A stretch of DNA of 60,755 bases from Verrucomicrobiia bacterium. GTDB lineage: Bacteria > Verrucomicrobiota > Verrucomicrobiia > Limisphaerales > UBA1100. Shown in pieces: positions 1 through 7,718 of the stretch. The translations under genes were made by a program, and so were the position numbers. The notes under the pieces are model-generated. The model was given only the letters and a program-made list of their open reading frames with translations. It was not told the DNA's origin and ran no database searches. Position 1 is the first letter of the stretch; each line of letters starts with the position of its first letter. The DNA lies in contig JAAZZB010000013.1 in the NCBI GenBank assembly GCA_014239365.1, positions 1 through 60,755 of the forward strand. The letters are read 5' to 3'.

Positions 1-1377
1 AATTTCTTTTGCCACGTTGCCGTGGACATCCGTCAATCGAAAATCACGACCCGCGTAGCGATAAGTAAGTTTCTCGTGGTCGAGGCCCATTAGGTGCAGG
101 AGCGTGGCGTGGAGGTCGTGAAAATGCATTCGGTTTTCGATGGCTTTGATGCCGTGCTCGTCGGTGGCGCCGTAACGCATTCCGCCTTTGACGCCGCCTC
201 CGGCGAGCCAGTAGCTGAAGCCGCTGGCGTTGTGGTCGCGGCCGTCCTGTTGCTTGGCGTGCGGGGTGCGGCCGAATTCGCCACCCCACATCACGAGGGT
301 GTCCTCAAGCAAACCGCGTTCCTCAAGGTCGGCGAGTAGCGCGGCCATCGGTTGGTCGGTGGCTTTGCAATTGGCGCCGAGGCGTGCGCGCAGGCCTTTG
401 TGTTGATCCCAGTTGGAGTGAGAAATTTCCACGAACCGCACGCCGCTCTCGACCATTCGCCGCGCGAGCAAACATTGGCGGCCAAAATTATCCGTGCCGC
501 CGCCGCCAATGCCGTACGCTTCCAGCGTGGATTGCTTTTCGCCTTTGAGGCTCATCACTTCGGGCAACGCGCTTTGCATTCGGAAGGCAAGCTCGTAGCT
601 TTCGATGACGCCGTCGATTTGCGCGCTGGCTTCGTTGCGGCTTTTGAGGTCGCGATTGAGCGACTGAATGTAATCGAGTTGGCGGCGTTGCGCTTCGGCA
701 TCGAGACGGTTGTTGCCAAGGTTGGGCAGCTTCACATCCTTGAGCGATTGGCCGAGGTTGCCGATGCGGGTGCCCTGATAAATGGCCGGCAAAAATGCGC
801 TGCCATAATTCTGCGCGCCGCCCACGCGCGAAGGCGGGTTGAGCGTGACAAAGCCCGGCAGGTTTTGGTTCTCCGTGCCGAGGCCGTACAGCAGCCACGA
901 ACCGAGGCTGGGCCGCACGAATTGAAAACTGCCGGTGTGCAGTTGCACGAAGCATTGCGGATGATTCGGGATGTCGCCGTACATACTGTTGAGCAGGCAC
1001 ATTTTATCCGCGTGCTTGGCGAGGTGCGGGTATAGCTCGGAAATCTCAAGGCCGCTTTTGCCGCGCTTCGGAAATTTCCAGGGCGACTCCATCAATTTAC
1101 GATTGCCAAAACCACTGGCGGTTTTGCCGTCGTTCTTGGCCAGCGCCGGTTTGTAATCAAACGTATCCACGTGCGACGGCCCGCCGCGCATGCAACAAAA
1201 AATGATGCGCTTGGCGCGTGGCTTGAAATGTGGCTGCTTTGGCGCGAGCGGGTTTTGATATTTTTGCGCAGCGTGCGCGGCCATGGTGCTGAGGCCCGCG
1301 AAGGCCATAAAACCAAAGCCCGCGCTCATACTTTGCAATGCGTCGCGTCGCGAAAAGTTTAGTGATGTGGTGTCCAT
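1..1377 (-). CDS. DUF1501 family protein, 3' end cut by the window
   Basis: The frame is open from ATG at 1377 to the window edge (459 codons). Its last visible residues, HGNVAKEI, match the tail HGNVAKEILA of the paralogue at 6332-7717, so only about two residues and the stop are missing. The N-terminus has an RR motif (NFSRRDALQS) and a hydrophobic stretch, which suggests Tat export. The DUF1501 signatures CMRGGPSHVDTFD and WGGEFGR are present. DUF1501 belongs to the alkaline phosphatase/sulfatase-like clan, but its reaction is not established. Only 6 nt separate this start from the stop of the upstream cytochrome gene, so the two are co-transcribed. That pairing is typical of Planctomycetota and Verrucomicrobiota, where the two proteins are thought to act together in the periplasm. 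Confidence 0.9.
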   Translation of the reverse strand, partial: MDTTSLNFSRRDALQSMSAGFGFMAFAGLSTMAAHAAQKYQNPLAPKQPHFKPRAKRIIFCCMRGGPSHVDTFDYKPALAKNDGKTASGFGNRKLMESPWKFPKRGKSGLEISELYPHLAKHADKMCLLNSMYGDIPNHPQCFVQLHTGSFQFVRPSLGSWLLYGLGTENQNLPGFVTLNPPSRVGGAQNYGSAFLPAIYQGTRIGNLGQSLKDVKLPNLGNNRLDAEAQRRQLDYIQSLNRDLKSRNEASAQIDGVIESYELAFRMQSALPEVMSLKGEKQSTLEAYGIGGGGTDNFGRQCLLARRMVESGVRFVEISHSNWDQHKGLRARLGANCKATDQPMAALLADLEERGLLEDTLVMWGGEFGRTPHAKQQDGRDHNASGFSYWLAGGGVKGGMRYGATDEHGIKAIENRMHFHDLHATLLHLMGLDHEKLTYRYAGRDFRLTDVHGNVAKEI

Positions 1378-1383
1378 AATTTT

Positions 1384-3810
1384 TTAATTTAAATAACGAA
1401 ATTCCGCGCTGGCCAAAAGAGCTTGGCAGAGCGTGGTCCACGCCTGCAACTCGGCAGACGTGCCATCGGCATTGCACTCGGCGAGGAAGGCGGCGGTGCG
1501 CGATTGCTCGACCGGAGTGGCGGCGCGGGCGAAGGCGAGCTGGAACGCGAGGTCAATACGCGCGCGCTCGTCGCCAGCGCGCATCACGCGACCGGCCATT
1601 GCCTTGGCTTGCGCGGTGACAAATTTGCTGTTCAACAAAAACAGCGCCTGCGTGGGCACGATAGTAATTTCGCGCCGACCCACAATGATGCTCGGCTCGG
1701 CGAAGTCAAACGCCTTCAAAATATCCGGCACGGCTTGGCGCGCGACGGGCAGATAAATGCTGCGATGATTGTGCTCGGCGTTGCGCAAGCGGTCGAGTTG
1801 CTGAACATTGCGACCAAGATTGCCGGCGATTTTAGCGAGCACCGTGCCTTGGTATGGCGTGAGGTTGAGCTGCCCGGCGGTGGCCAGCATTCCGTCGCGC
1901 ATACTCTCGGCGTCCAGTCGGCGTTGGTTCATTTTCCAGAAGAGCGTGTTGTCCGGATCGGCCTTGGCGTTGGCAGCGGAGTGCGCGCTGGACATTTGAT
2001 AAGTGCGCGAAAGAACAATTTCGCGGATGAGTTTTTTTGTGGACCAGTTTTGCTCGATGAAGCGCGTGGCGAGATGATCGAGCAGCGCGGGGTTGCTGGG
2101 GCGCTCGCCAGTGGCGCCAAAATTATCGACCGTGCGGACGATGCCGCGCCCAAACAGATGATGCCAAACGCGGTTGGCAAACACGCGCGCGGTGAGCGGA
2201 TTGTCGCGATGCGCAATCCACCCGGCGAGTTGAAGGCGCCCACTTTGTGTTGCATTAACCGTCGGCCCGCCAAAATCCAGCACGCGCGGGAAGCCGCGCT
2301 CGGTCATCGCGCCCAGCGTGCCGGTGTTGCCGCGGATGTGCACTTTGATATTCGTCGGTTTGCCTTCGGTCGCGCCCATCGCCAACGGGCCGGATTGCTT
2401 GGGGTTGCCGGTATTTCCACCGCGCAGTTTTCGAAGTTCAAGCGCGATTGTGCGGGTTTCTTTTTGGATTTCCTTGAAGCGCGGGTTGGCCTTCGCTTTA
2501 CCCTTTAGTTTCTTCTGCAGATTTTTCCGTTCAAGGCCAAGCGCGCGCTGGCGCTTTTGCAGCGCGGCAATCTTTGTTGTGTTGTCCCCCGGCTTGGGTT
2601 TCGCAATCGGCTTCGCGCGGCCTTCCGCCAGCTCGATGAGTTTTGTTTGATGCCGAATACCTCCGCCGGTGGCGCCGCCAAATAGCGTTTGTGTGCTAGC
2701 GAAAATACCCGCCAACGAATAATAATCCTCAGTGGGAATGGGATCAAACTTGTGATCGTGACAACGCGCGCACGCAACCGTGAGGGCCATAAACGCACGG
2801 GTTGTCACGTCGAGCTGTTCATCAACGACATCCATTTTGAACTCCCGCGCGTTGCGATTGTTGAGCGACTTCGGCCCCATCGCGAGAAAGCCCGTGGCGA
2901 TGTGGCGCGCGTCAGTCTCCTTGCCAGGCAACAGATCACCCGCGACTTGCTCTTTAATAAATTGGTTGAACGGCTTGTCGGCATTAAACGAATCAATCAC
3001 GTAATCGCGATAACGCCAAGCATTCGGGAACGAAGCGTTGCGCTCCATTCCGTTGCTCTCGGCATAGCGGGCGACATCGAGCCAATGCCGTCCCCAACGC
3101 TCTCCGAATTGCGGGCTGGCCAAAAGACGATCAACAATTTTCTCAAGCGCCTTCGGTGTTTCATCCGCAAGAAAATTTGCCACATCACTCGGCGACGGCG
3201 GCAGGCCGATGAGATCATAATTGATTCGACGAATAAGCGTGCGCTTGTCCGCATCGACCACGGGCTTCAGCCCCTTCGCTTCCAGCCCCGCAAGCACGTG
3301 GCGATCGATGCCCGTGCGCGGCCACGATTTGTTTTTCAGTTTCGGCGCAACTGACTTGACCGGCTGAAACGCCCAGAATTTTTTGCCGGCCTCGATGTCG
3401 ATATCACGCTTGATGGCAGCGACGCCCTGTTCCGAGCGTGGATCCGGCGCACCCATCGCCACCCATTTTTCAAAATCCGCAATCACGTGATCGGGCAGTT
3501 TTTTCTTGGGCGGCATTTGCAAATCGTCATTGCCCCAGCGCATCGCCTCGATGAGCAAACTCTTCCTGAGATTCCGCGGCACCACCGCCGGCCCGCTCTC
3601 GCCGCCCATACGCGTGCCCGCCTTTGTGTCCAGCAACAGCTCGCCCTTCACTTTGTCAGACTTCGCCGAGTGGCACTTGTAACACTGCTGCACCAGCACC
3701 GGCCGAATTTTTTTCTCAAAAAATTCCACCTGCGCCGCCGTAGGTTTTTCCTGCGCAAGCACCATCGGTGCAGCAAGAAACAACCCCACAAAAATTGAGC
3801 GAATAACCAT
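1384..3810 (-). CDS. PSCyt1 / DUF1549 / DUF1553 cytochrome c protein
   Basis: This is a secreted protein of about 808 residues. I chose ATG 3810 because it starts a clean signal peptide (MVIRSIFVGLFLAAPMVLA, then QEKP). An in-frame ATG at 3855 lies in the loop of a perfect hairpin, and the frame further upstream overlaps the toxin gene. The PSCyt1 haem motif CYKCH is at residues 43-47. DUF1549 follows, with a second CARCH motif in CARCHDHKFDPIP, and DUF1553 fills the C-terminal half and ends in AEFRYLN. The family is a c-type cytochrome fused to domains of unknown catalysis, almost always encoded next to a DUF1501 protein as here. The architecture is certain; the substrate is unknown. It is a paralogue of the protein at 7719-10193. 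Confidence 0.9.
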   Translation of the reverse strand: MVIRSIFVGLFLAAPMVLAQEKPTAAQVEFFEKKIRPVLVQQCYKCHSAKSDKVKGELLLDTKAGTRMGGESGPAVVPRNLRKSLLIEAMRWGNDDLQMPPKKKLPDHVIADFEKWVAMGAPDPRSEQGVAAIKRDIDIEAGKKFWAFQPVKSVAPKLKNKSWPRTGIDRHVLAGLEAKGLKPVVDADKRTLIRRINYDLIGLPPSPSDVANFLADETPKALEKIVDRLLASPQFGERWGRHWLDVARYAESNGMERNASFPNAWRYRDYVIDSFNADKPFNQFIKEQVAGDLLPGKETDARHIATGFLAMGPKSLNNRNAREFKMDVVDEQLDVTTRAFMALTVACARCHDHKFDPIPTEDYYSLAGIFASTQTLFGGATGGGIRHQTKLIELAEGRAKPIAKPKPGDNTTKIAALQKRQRALGLERKNLQKKLKGKAKANPRFKEIQKETRTIALELRKLRGGNTGNPKQSGPLAMGATEGKPTNIKVHIRGNTGTLGAMTERGFPRVLDFGGPTVNATQSGRLQLAGWIAHRDNPLTARVFANRVWHHLFGRGIVRTVDNFGATGERPSNPALLDHLATRFIEQNWSTKKLIREIVLSRTYQMSSAHSAANAKADPDNTLFWKMNQRRLDAESMRDGMLATAGQLNLTPYQGTVLAKIAGNLGRNVQQLDRLRNAEHNHRSIYLPVARQAVPDILKAFDFAEPSIIVGRREITIVPTQALFLLNSKFVTAQAKAMAGRVMRAGDERARIDLAFQLAFARAATPVEQSRTAAFLAECNADGTSAELQAWTTLCQALLASAEFRYLN

Positions 3811-3839
3811 TGCAAAAACAGACTGTCCGCAAAGCCAAT

Positions 3840-3870
3840 TTGTTCGATTTTTCATGGAAAAATCGAACAA
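3840..3870. repeat. Perfect 14-bp inverted repeat with 3-nt loop
   Basis: Arms at 3840-3853 and 3857-3870 are exactly complementary (left arm TTGTTCGATTTTTC), with loop ATG. It lies between the end of the vapC-like gene (3902) and the start of the cytochrome gene (3810). No T-run follows on the minus strand, so it is not a classical intrinsic terminator. It could still limit read-through or hold the 5' leader of the cytochrome message. Confidence 0.7.
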
Positions 3871-3901
3871 AGGGGGAAGCACAAAACACAGCGGCCACGC
3901 A

Positions 3902-4321
3902 CTATTCATCCAGCACAAGTTCAAACGCTTTCCCCTTGAGGGTGCGATAAGTTCGGAAGCCCCGCCGATCCAGCGTGGCGATGCGTTGAACGCGGCGTTC
4001 GGTGCCGAGCAAAACCAAGGTGGCATCGGCGAAGTCCGCGGGGGTGTCCGCGTATTGCGCCATCAACTCAGCTGCGGCCACCAAGGTTTTTGGCGAAGTG
4101 CACTCGGCGATTTCAGTTTCCGACTCCAGCAAAAACTCCAACAACAATGCCGGCCCGCGGCGGGTGTTGCCCAGCAAATGCATCGCCTCCACCACCACCG
4201 CGCTGGTGGTGAGGAATCGGCCGTCAAACGCCTCCAGCCAATCCGCCACCCGCGCGTGTTGCGAATCGCGCGCATCAAGAAAGGCCACCAACGGCCCAGT
4301 ATCCAACAGGCACAGTTTCAT
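3902..4321 (-). CDS. vapC: PIN-domain toxin (VapC-like)
   Basis: This 139-residue PIN-domain protein is probably a Mg-dependent ribonuclease toxin. The first acidic residue sits in the N-terminal strand (MKLCLLDTGPLVAFLDARD). Further acidic positions are E45 in the AVVVEAMHLL helix and the pair in TPADFADATLVLL near residues 95-105. It is shaped like the longer PIN proteins of stand-alone VapBC pairs. The start lies 9 nt after the stop of a small ribbon-helix-helix gene, which would be its antitoxin. Targets cannot be told from sequence. Confidence 0.85.
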   Translation of the reverse strand: MKLCLLDTGPLVAFLDARDSQHARVADWLEAFDGRFLTTSAVVVEAMHLLGNTRRGPALLLEFLLESETEIAECTSPKTLVAAAELMAQYADTPADFADATLVLLGTERRVQRIATLDRRGFRTYRTLKGKAFELVLDE

Positions 4322-4330
4322 AGCCGCAAA

Positions 4331-4564
4331 TCACGAACGCCAGTTGCGAGCGCGGAGGCTCTTGGAAAATGAATCTTTGCCGGAGCGGCTCCCTTCAAGG
4401 CTGCCCCGCAAATGCCCGATGCGGCGACCGAGCGAGGACTTGTCCAAGCCGCGCTCAATCACCTGCCGCACCCATTCCGATTCCGTCTTGCCAAGGTGGG
4501 CAGCGGTTTTTTTCAATTGAGACCGCTGCTTCCCATCCAGCCGAATTGTCAGTGTGGAGTTCAT
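4331..4564 (-). CDS. vapB: Ribbon-helix-helix antitoxin (VapB-like)
   Basis: This 77-residue protein begins at ATG 4564. The open frame extends upstream, but that extension has no domain and runs into the 3' end of the preceding gene. The start MNSTLTIRLDGKQRSQL, followed by a helical segment (KTESEWVRQVIERGL), is the beta strand plus two helices of an RHH/MetJ-Arc DNA-binding fold. The C-terminal half is basic and probably wraps the PIN toxin encoded 9 nt downstream. It should neutralise that toxin and autoregulate the pair. Confidence 0.75.
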   Translation of the reverse strand: MNSTLTIRLDGKQRSQLKKTAAHLGKTESEWVRQVIERGLDKSSLGRRIGHLRGSLEGSRSGKDSFSKSLRARNWRS

Positions 4565-4611
4565 GGAGGGAATGTAATACCAATGTCTTACGCCTGCAAG
4601 TCGTTTTTTGC

Positions 4612-6120
4612 TTATTCTGGAAATACTTCCTTGCAAGGAACCCAGGAAGTGAGCCCTTCGTGCCAAACTCTTACTTCTGAATTAGAATTCTTTTTCACTG
4701 TTACACGGATTTCAGATTCGCCAACTGGGCCAATTTGCTTTTCAGCGCCGGAGATATAATAATAGTAAACCATTTCATTTTCTTGGATGGTTTCTTCTTC
4801 CGGAATTTCTTCGTCCTGATCATCAACAGATTTGATCTGAGGCGGCTTGGGAACCCAAGCTTTCAGTTCCTGACCAACTTTGGAATAGAACGTTGGTAAA
4901 GCATCCGCAGTGTCCTGCACGAATGTCTTCGAACCGTGAAAGCGAGAGCCAAGATCTTCGACGCAGACGACTTCGAGTTTCTTTGGTAATGACGACACGT
5001 TTTCTGGAATCAAAACTTTGGGGTTATCGAGAACCGCAACCAATGCCGCTGCGGTTGTTGGAGCTCTCCCGGGCCAATCAGCTCTAATTGTAACCGGATA
5101 GTCCTCCAATGATTTGAGTTGGCGTGTTAGCCAGTTGATTGTTGCCGTTGCTCTTTTCACGTCTGTCGGCGGGTCAAGTACCATTGAGAGATTAAGCGTT
5201 CGTCTTGGGAAATCGGCTATCAAAGTAATGTCTGATGCAGCGTTGGGTATTCTGAAATCTGCTTGAAGACGATGCGGCCGTTCTGACAGGAGATCAATAT
5301 CAGCCTTCAAATTGTATTCAGGATCGCTGGCCCTTTTTCGACTAATAACCCAAGAAACAGGTTGTGAGATTTTCTGGCTCATTTCGAGCGAAAGATAGCG
5401 GAGAAGTTGGTGCCAATTACCCACGGCTTCTTCGACCTCGACACTGCCTTTCTGAATTTCGGTTCCTTGATGAATATCCGCACAAACTTTTTTCCACCCT
5501 TTTCCCATCTGGTTGAAAGCACTTACTCCAGAGGCATCGGTTTGAAGATAACGAACCAACTCTTTCAAAATAAATACCTGTTCAGGATCGTTAACCCCTT
5601 TGTTGGCTTCCATCAAAATTGCTCGCGATACGAGCGAAATCCACGAAAAATGAAACAACTCCACACTGCGGGTTTTCATCTTTGATACCGAAATGGGGTG
5701 AAAGCTAGGTTTTGGAACAAACTGGTTTGAGATGGTGATCACAGCATCCACCCCATTTGCCTTGGCTAAATCCAAATAGTGCTCAACTTGTTCTGTTTGA
5801 AGCACAGCCGAACCGATTTTGGATTCGACAAATGCCGTCCAGCATTTTGAGCCGCTTTTGATGGCGATCAATCCGTCAGGGCGGAGGGATTTGCCGCTGG
5901 AGTCTTTAAAGCTCACTTCCGTGAGACACTCAATTTTGGCTGATTTACTAGACGGCGCCCCAACCCCATTCAGGATATCGAAGGCGAAACTGGGCACCAC
6001 ACGAAACGCAGCAAGCAGAACTGATGTAGCTCGCTCTTCCCTCTTGGAATCTGAAACGCCTGGAATCAACCGAGCAAGCTGCCCGGAAGCCAACTGAATA
6101 TTGAAAGCATCGTCTAACAT
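4612..6120 (-). CDS. Putative PD-(D/E)XK nuclease-like protein with C-terminal GYF_2 domain
   Basis: This 502-residue soluble protein has a nuclease-like N-terminus. Strand residues at about 65-70 (LTEVSF), D82 in LRPDGLIAI and ESK at 99-101 in WTAFVESKIG have the spacing of a PD-(D/E)XK core. Next comes LQTEQVEHYLDLAK, a helix often seen after the core in restriction-like nucleases. A long middle region (about 150-430) is unassigned. The last 60 residues (YYYISGAEKQIGPVGESEI, then VWHEGLTSWVPCKEVFPE) match the GYF_2/DUF4339 pattern of a tyrosine strand, IGPV and WxEGxxxWxP. The gene is visibly more AT-rich than its neighbours and lies 47 nt upstream of the vapBC pair on the same strand, which suggests an acquired island. 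Nuclease activity is inferred, not shown. Confidence 0.6.
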   Translation of the reverse strand: MLDDAFNIQLASGQLARLIPGVSDSKREERATSVLLAAFRVVPSFAFDILNGVGAPSSKSAKIECLTEVSFKDSSGKSLRPDGLIAIKSGSKCWTAFVESKIGSAVLQTEQVEHYLDLAKANGVDAVITISNQFVPKPSFHPISVSKMKTRSVELFHFSWISLVSRAILMEANKGVNDPEQVFILKELVRYLQTDASGVSAFNQMGKGWKKVCADIHQGTEIQKGSVEVEEAVGNWHQLLRYLSLEMSQKISQPVSWVISRKRASDPEYNLKADIDLLSERPHRLQADFRIPNAASDITLIADFPRRTLNLSMVLDPPTDVKRATATINWLTRQLKSLEDYPVTIRADWPGRAPTTAAALVAVLDNPKVLIPENVSSLPKKLEVVCVEDLGSRFHGSKTFVQDTADALPTFYSKVGQELKAWVPKPPQIKSVDDQDEEIPEEETIQENEMVYYYYISGAEKQIGPVGESEIRVTVKKNSNSEVRVWHEGLTSWVPCKEVFPE

Positions 6121-6305
6121 AATGTGACAGGATCGTCGGGTTACTGGAATTTAAGGCAATTCAATCAGTGGACGCAAGAATTGAATCGGCCCTGAGTTAA
6201 TTAAGCCGAACAAACAATATCACTCATATGTAGTCTTCGCATAGCAATCCCCAAATGTGCGCCGCATAGAAAAATCCTGAACATCTTGCCCATCCGTGTT
6301 CAACC

Positions 6306-6330
6306 CCTGTCGGCAAGGTGTCGGCAGCAC
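6306..6330. repeat. Short GC-rich interspersed repeat (CGGCAAGGTG type)
   Basis: The segment around TCGGCAAGGTGTCGGCAGCA is nearly the same as that at 15414-15437. Both copies sit directly 3' of a minus-strand gene. They can form a small hairpin and may act as transcript-end elements. Confidence 0.5.
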
Positions 6331-6331
6331 C

Positions 6332-7717
6332 TTACGCCAAAATCTCCTTCGCCACGTTGCCGTGGACGTCGGTTAGGCGGAAGTCGCGGCCGGCGTAGTT
6401 GAAGGTTAGGTTTTTGTGGTTGAGGCCGAGGAGGTGGAGGATGGTGGCGTGCCAGTCGTGGATGTGCATCTTGCCATCAACGGCTTCGTAGCCGTAATCG
6501 TCGGTGGCGCCGTGGGCGAGGCCGCCTTTCACGCCGCCGCCAGCCATCCACATGGTGTAGCCTTTGTTGTTGTGATCGCGGCCATCGGCGTTTTGGGCGT
6601 GGGGCGTGCGACCGAATTCGCCGCCCCACATCACGAGGGTGTCCTTGAGCATATCACGCGCGGCAAGGTCGGCAAGTAGCGCGGCGATGGGTTGATCGGT
6701 GGACGCGCAACTGCGCTCGAGCGTGGTGCGGAGGTTGCGATGATGATCCCAGTTGCCGGCATTCAACTCGATGAACCGCACGCCCGCCTCGGCCAATCGA
6801 CGAGCCAGCAAACATTGGCGGCCAAAATTATCCGTGGCGCGATTGCCGATGCCGTACGACTCGCGCAACGCGGCGGGTTCTTTGCTAATGTCCATCAACG
6901 TCGGCACCTCGCTTTGCATCCGGAAAGCCAACTCGAACGATTCGATGACGCCTTCCACTGCGGGGTTCACCTCATCCGCCTTCAACCGCTCGGCGTTGAG
7001 CCCCTGCACGAGATCGAGCTGAATGCGCTGGCGCTCGCGCGTGAGGCGGCGATTGGCGATGTTCTGCACTTGCCCGTCGCGCCCGATGGATGCCGCCTGA
7101 TAAATCGCCGGCAAAAATGCGCTGCCATAATTTTGCGCACCGCCGAAGCCCACCTGCGGCGCGAGCGTAATAAATCCCGGCAAATTTTTATTCTCCGTGC
7201 CGAGCCCGTACAACGTCCACGCCCCCAACGATGGCCGCACAAACTGCGAGTTGCCCGTGTGCATTTTTACAAACGCCTGCGCGTGCGCCGGCAAATCCGT
7301 GTGCATCCCGTTCAACAAACAAAGCTTATCCGCGTGCTTCGCCACGTGCGGGAACAACTCCGAAATCCACAACCCATTTTGCCCGTGCTGCTTAAATTCC
7401 CACGGCGACCCCAGCAACTTCACATTATTGCGAAACCGATTCCCTCCATTGCGGCTCCTACCCGGCTGGCCGTTATCCGTCGTGAGCTTCGGCTTATGAT
7501 CAAACGTATCCACGTGCGACGGCCCGCCGCGCATACACAAAAAAATCACCCGCTTCGCCCGTGCCGCAAAATGCGACACCTTCGGCGCCAACGGATTCTT
7601 TTCCGCCGCCACTGCCTCGTCCGCGCACAACCCCGCCAACGCCAAATAACCAAATCCCGACGAAACGCTTTGCAGCATTTCGCGGCGTGAAAGTTGGATT
7701 GAGTTTTGGTTTTTCAT
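6332..7717 (-). CDS. DUF1501 family protein
   Basis: This 461-residue protein is complete and parallels the truncated gene at the window start. Residues 1-40 carry a twin-arginine-like leader (LSRREMLQSVSSGFGYLAL). It then shows the DUF1501 markers CMRGGPSHVDTFDHKP and WGGEFGRTPHAQNADGRDH, and a conserved C-terminus ending HGNVAKEILA. One nucleotide separates its start from the stop of the cytochrome gene upstream, so they form one transcript. The product is predicted to be periplasmic with an alkaline phosphatase-like fold. The reaction is unknown, but the fixed pairing with PSCyt1 proteins implies a joint function. Confidence 0.93.
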   Translation of the reverse strand: MKNQNSIQLSRREMLQSVSSGFGYLALAGLCADEAVAAEKNPLAPKVSHFAARAKRVIFLCMRGGPSHVDTFDHKPKLTTDNGQPGRSRNGGNRFRNNVKLLGSPWEFKQHGQNGLWISELFPHVAKHADKLCLLNGMHTDLPAHAQAFVKMHTGNSQFVRPSLGAWTLYGLGTENKNLPGFITLAPQVGFGGAQNYGSAFLPAIYQAASIGRDGQVQNIANRRLTRERQRIQLDLVQGLNAERLKADEVNPAVEGVIESFELAFRMQSEVPTLMDISKEPAALRESYGIGNRATDNFGRQCLLARRLAEAGVRFIELNAGNWDHHRNLRTTLERSCASTDQPIAALLADLAARDMLKDTLVMWGGEFGRTPHAQNADGRDHNNKGYTMWMAGGGVKGGLAHGATDDYGYEAVDGKMHIHDWHATILHLLGLNHKNLTFNYAGRDFRLTDVHGNVAKEILA

Positions 7718-7718
7718 T

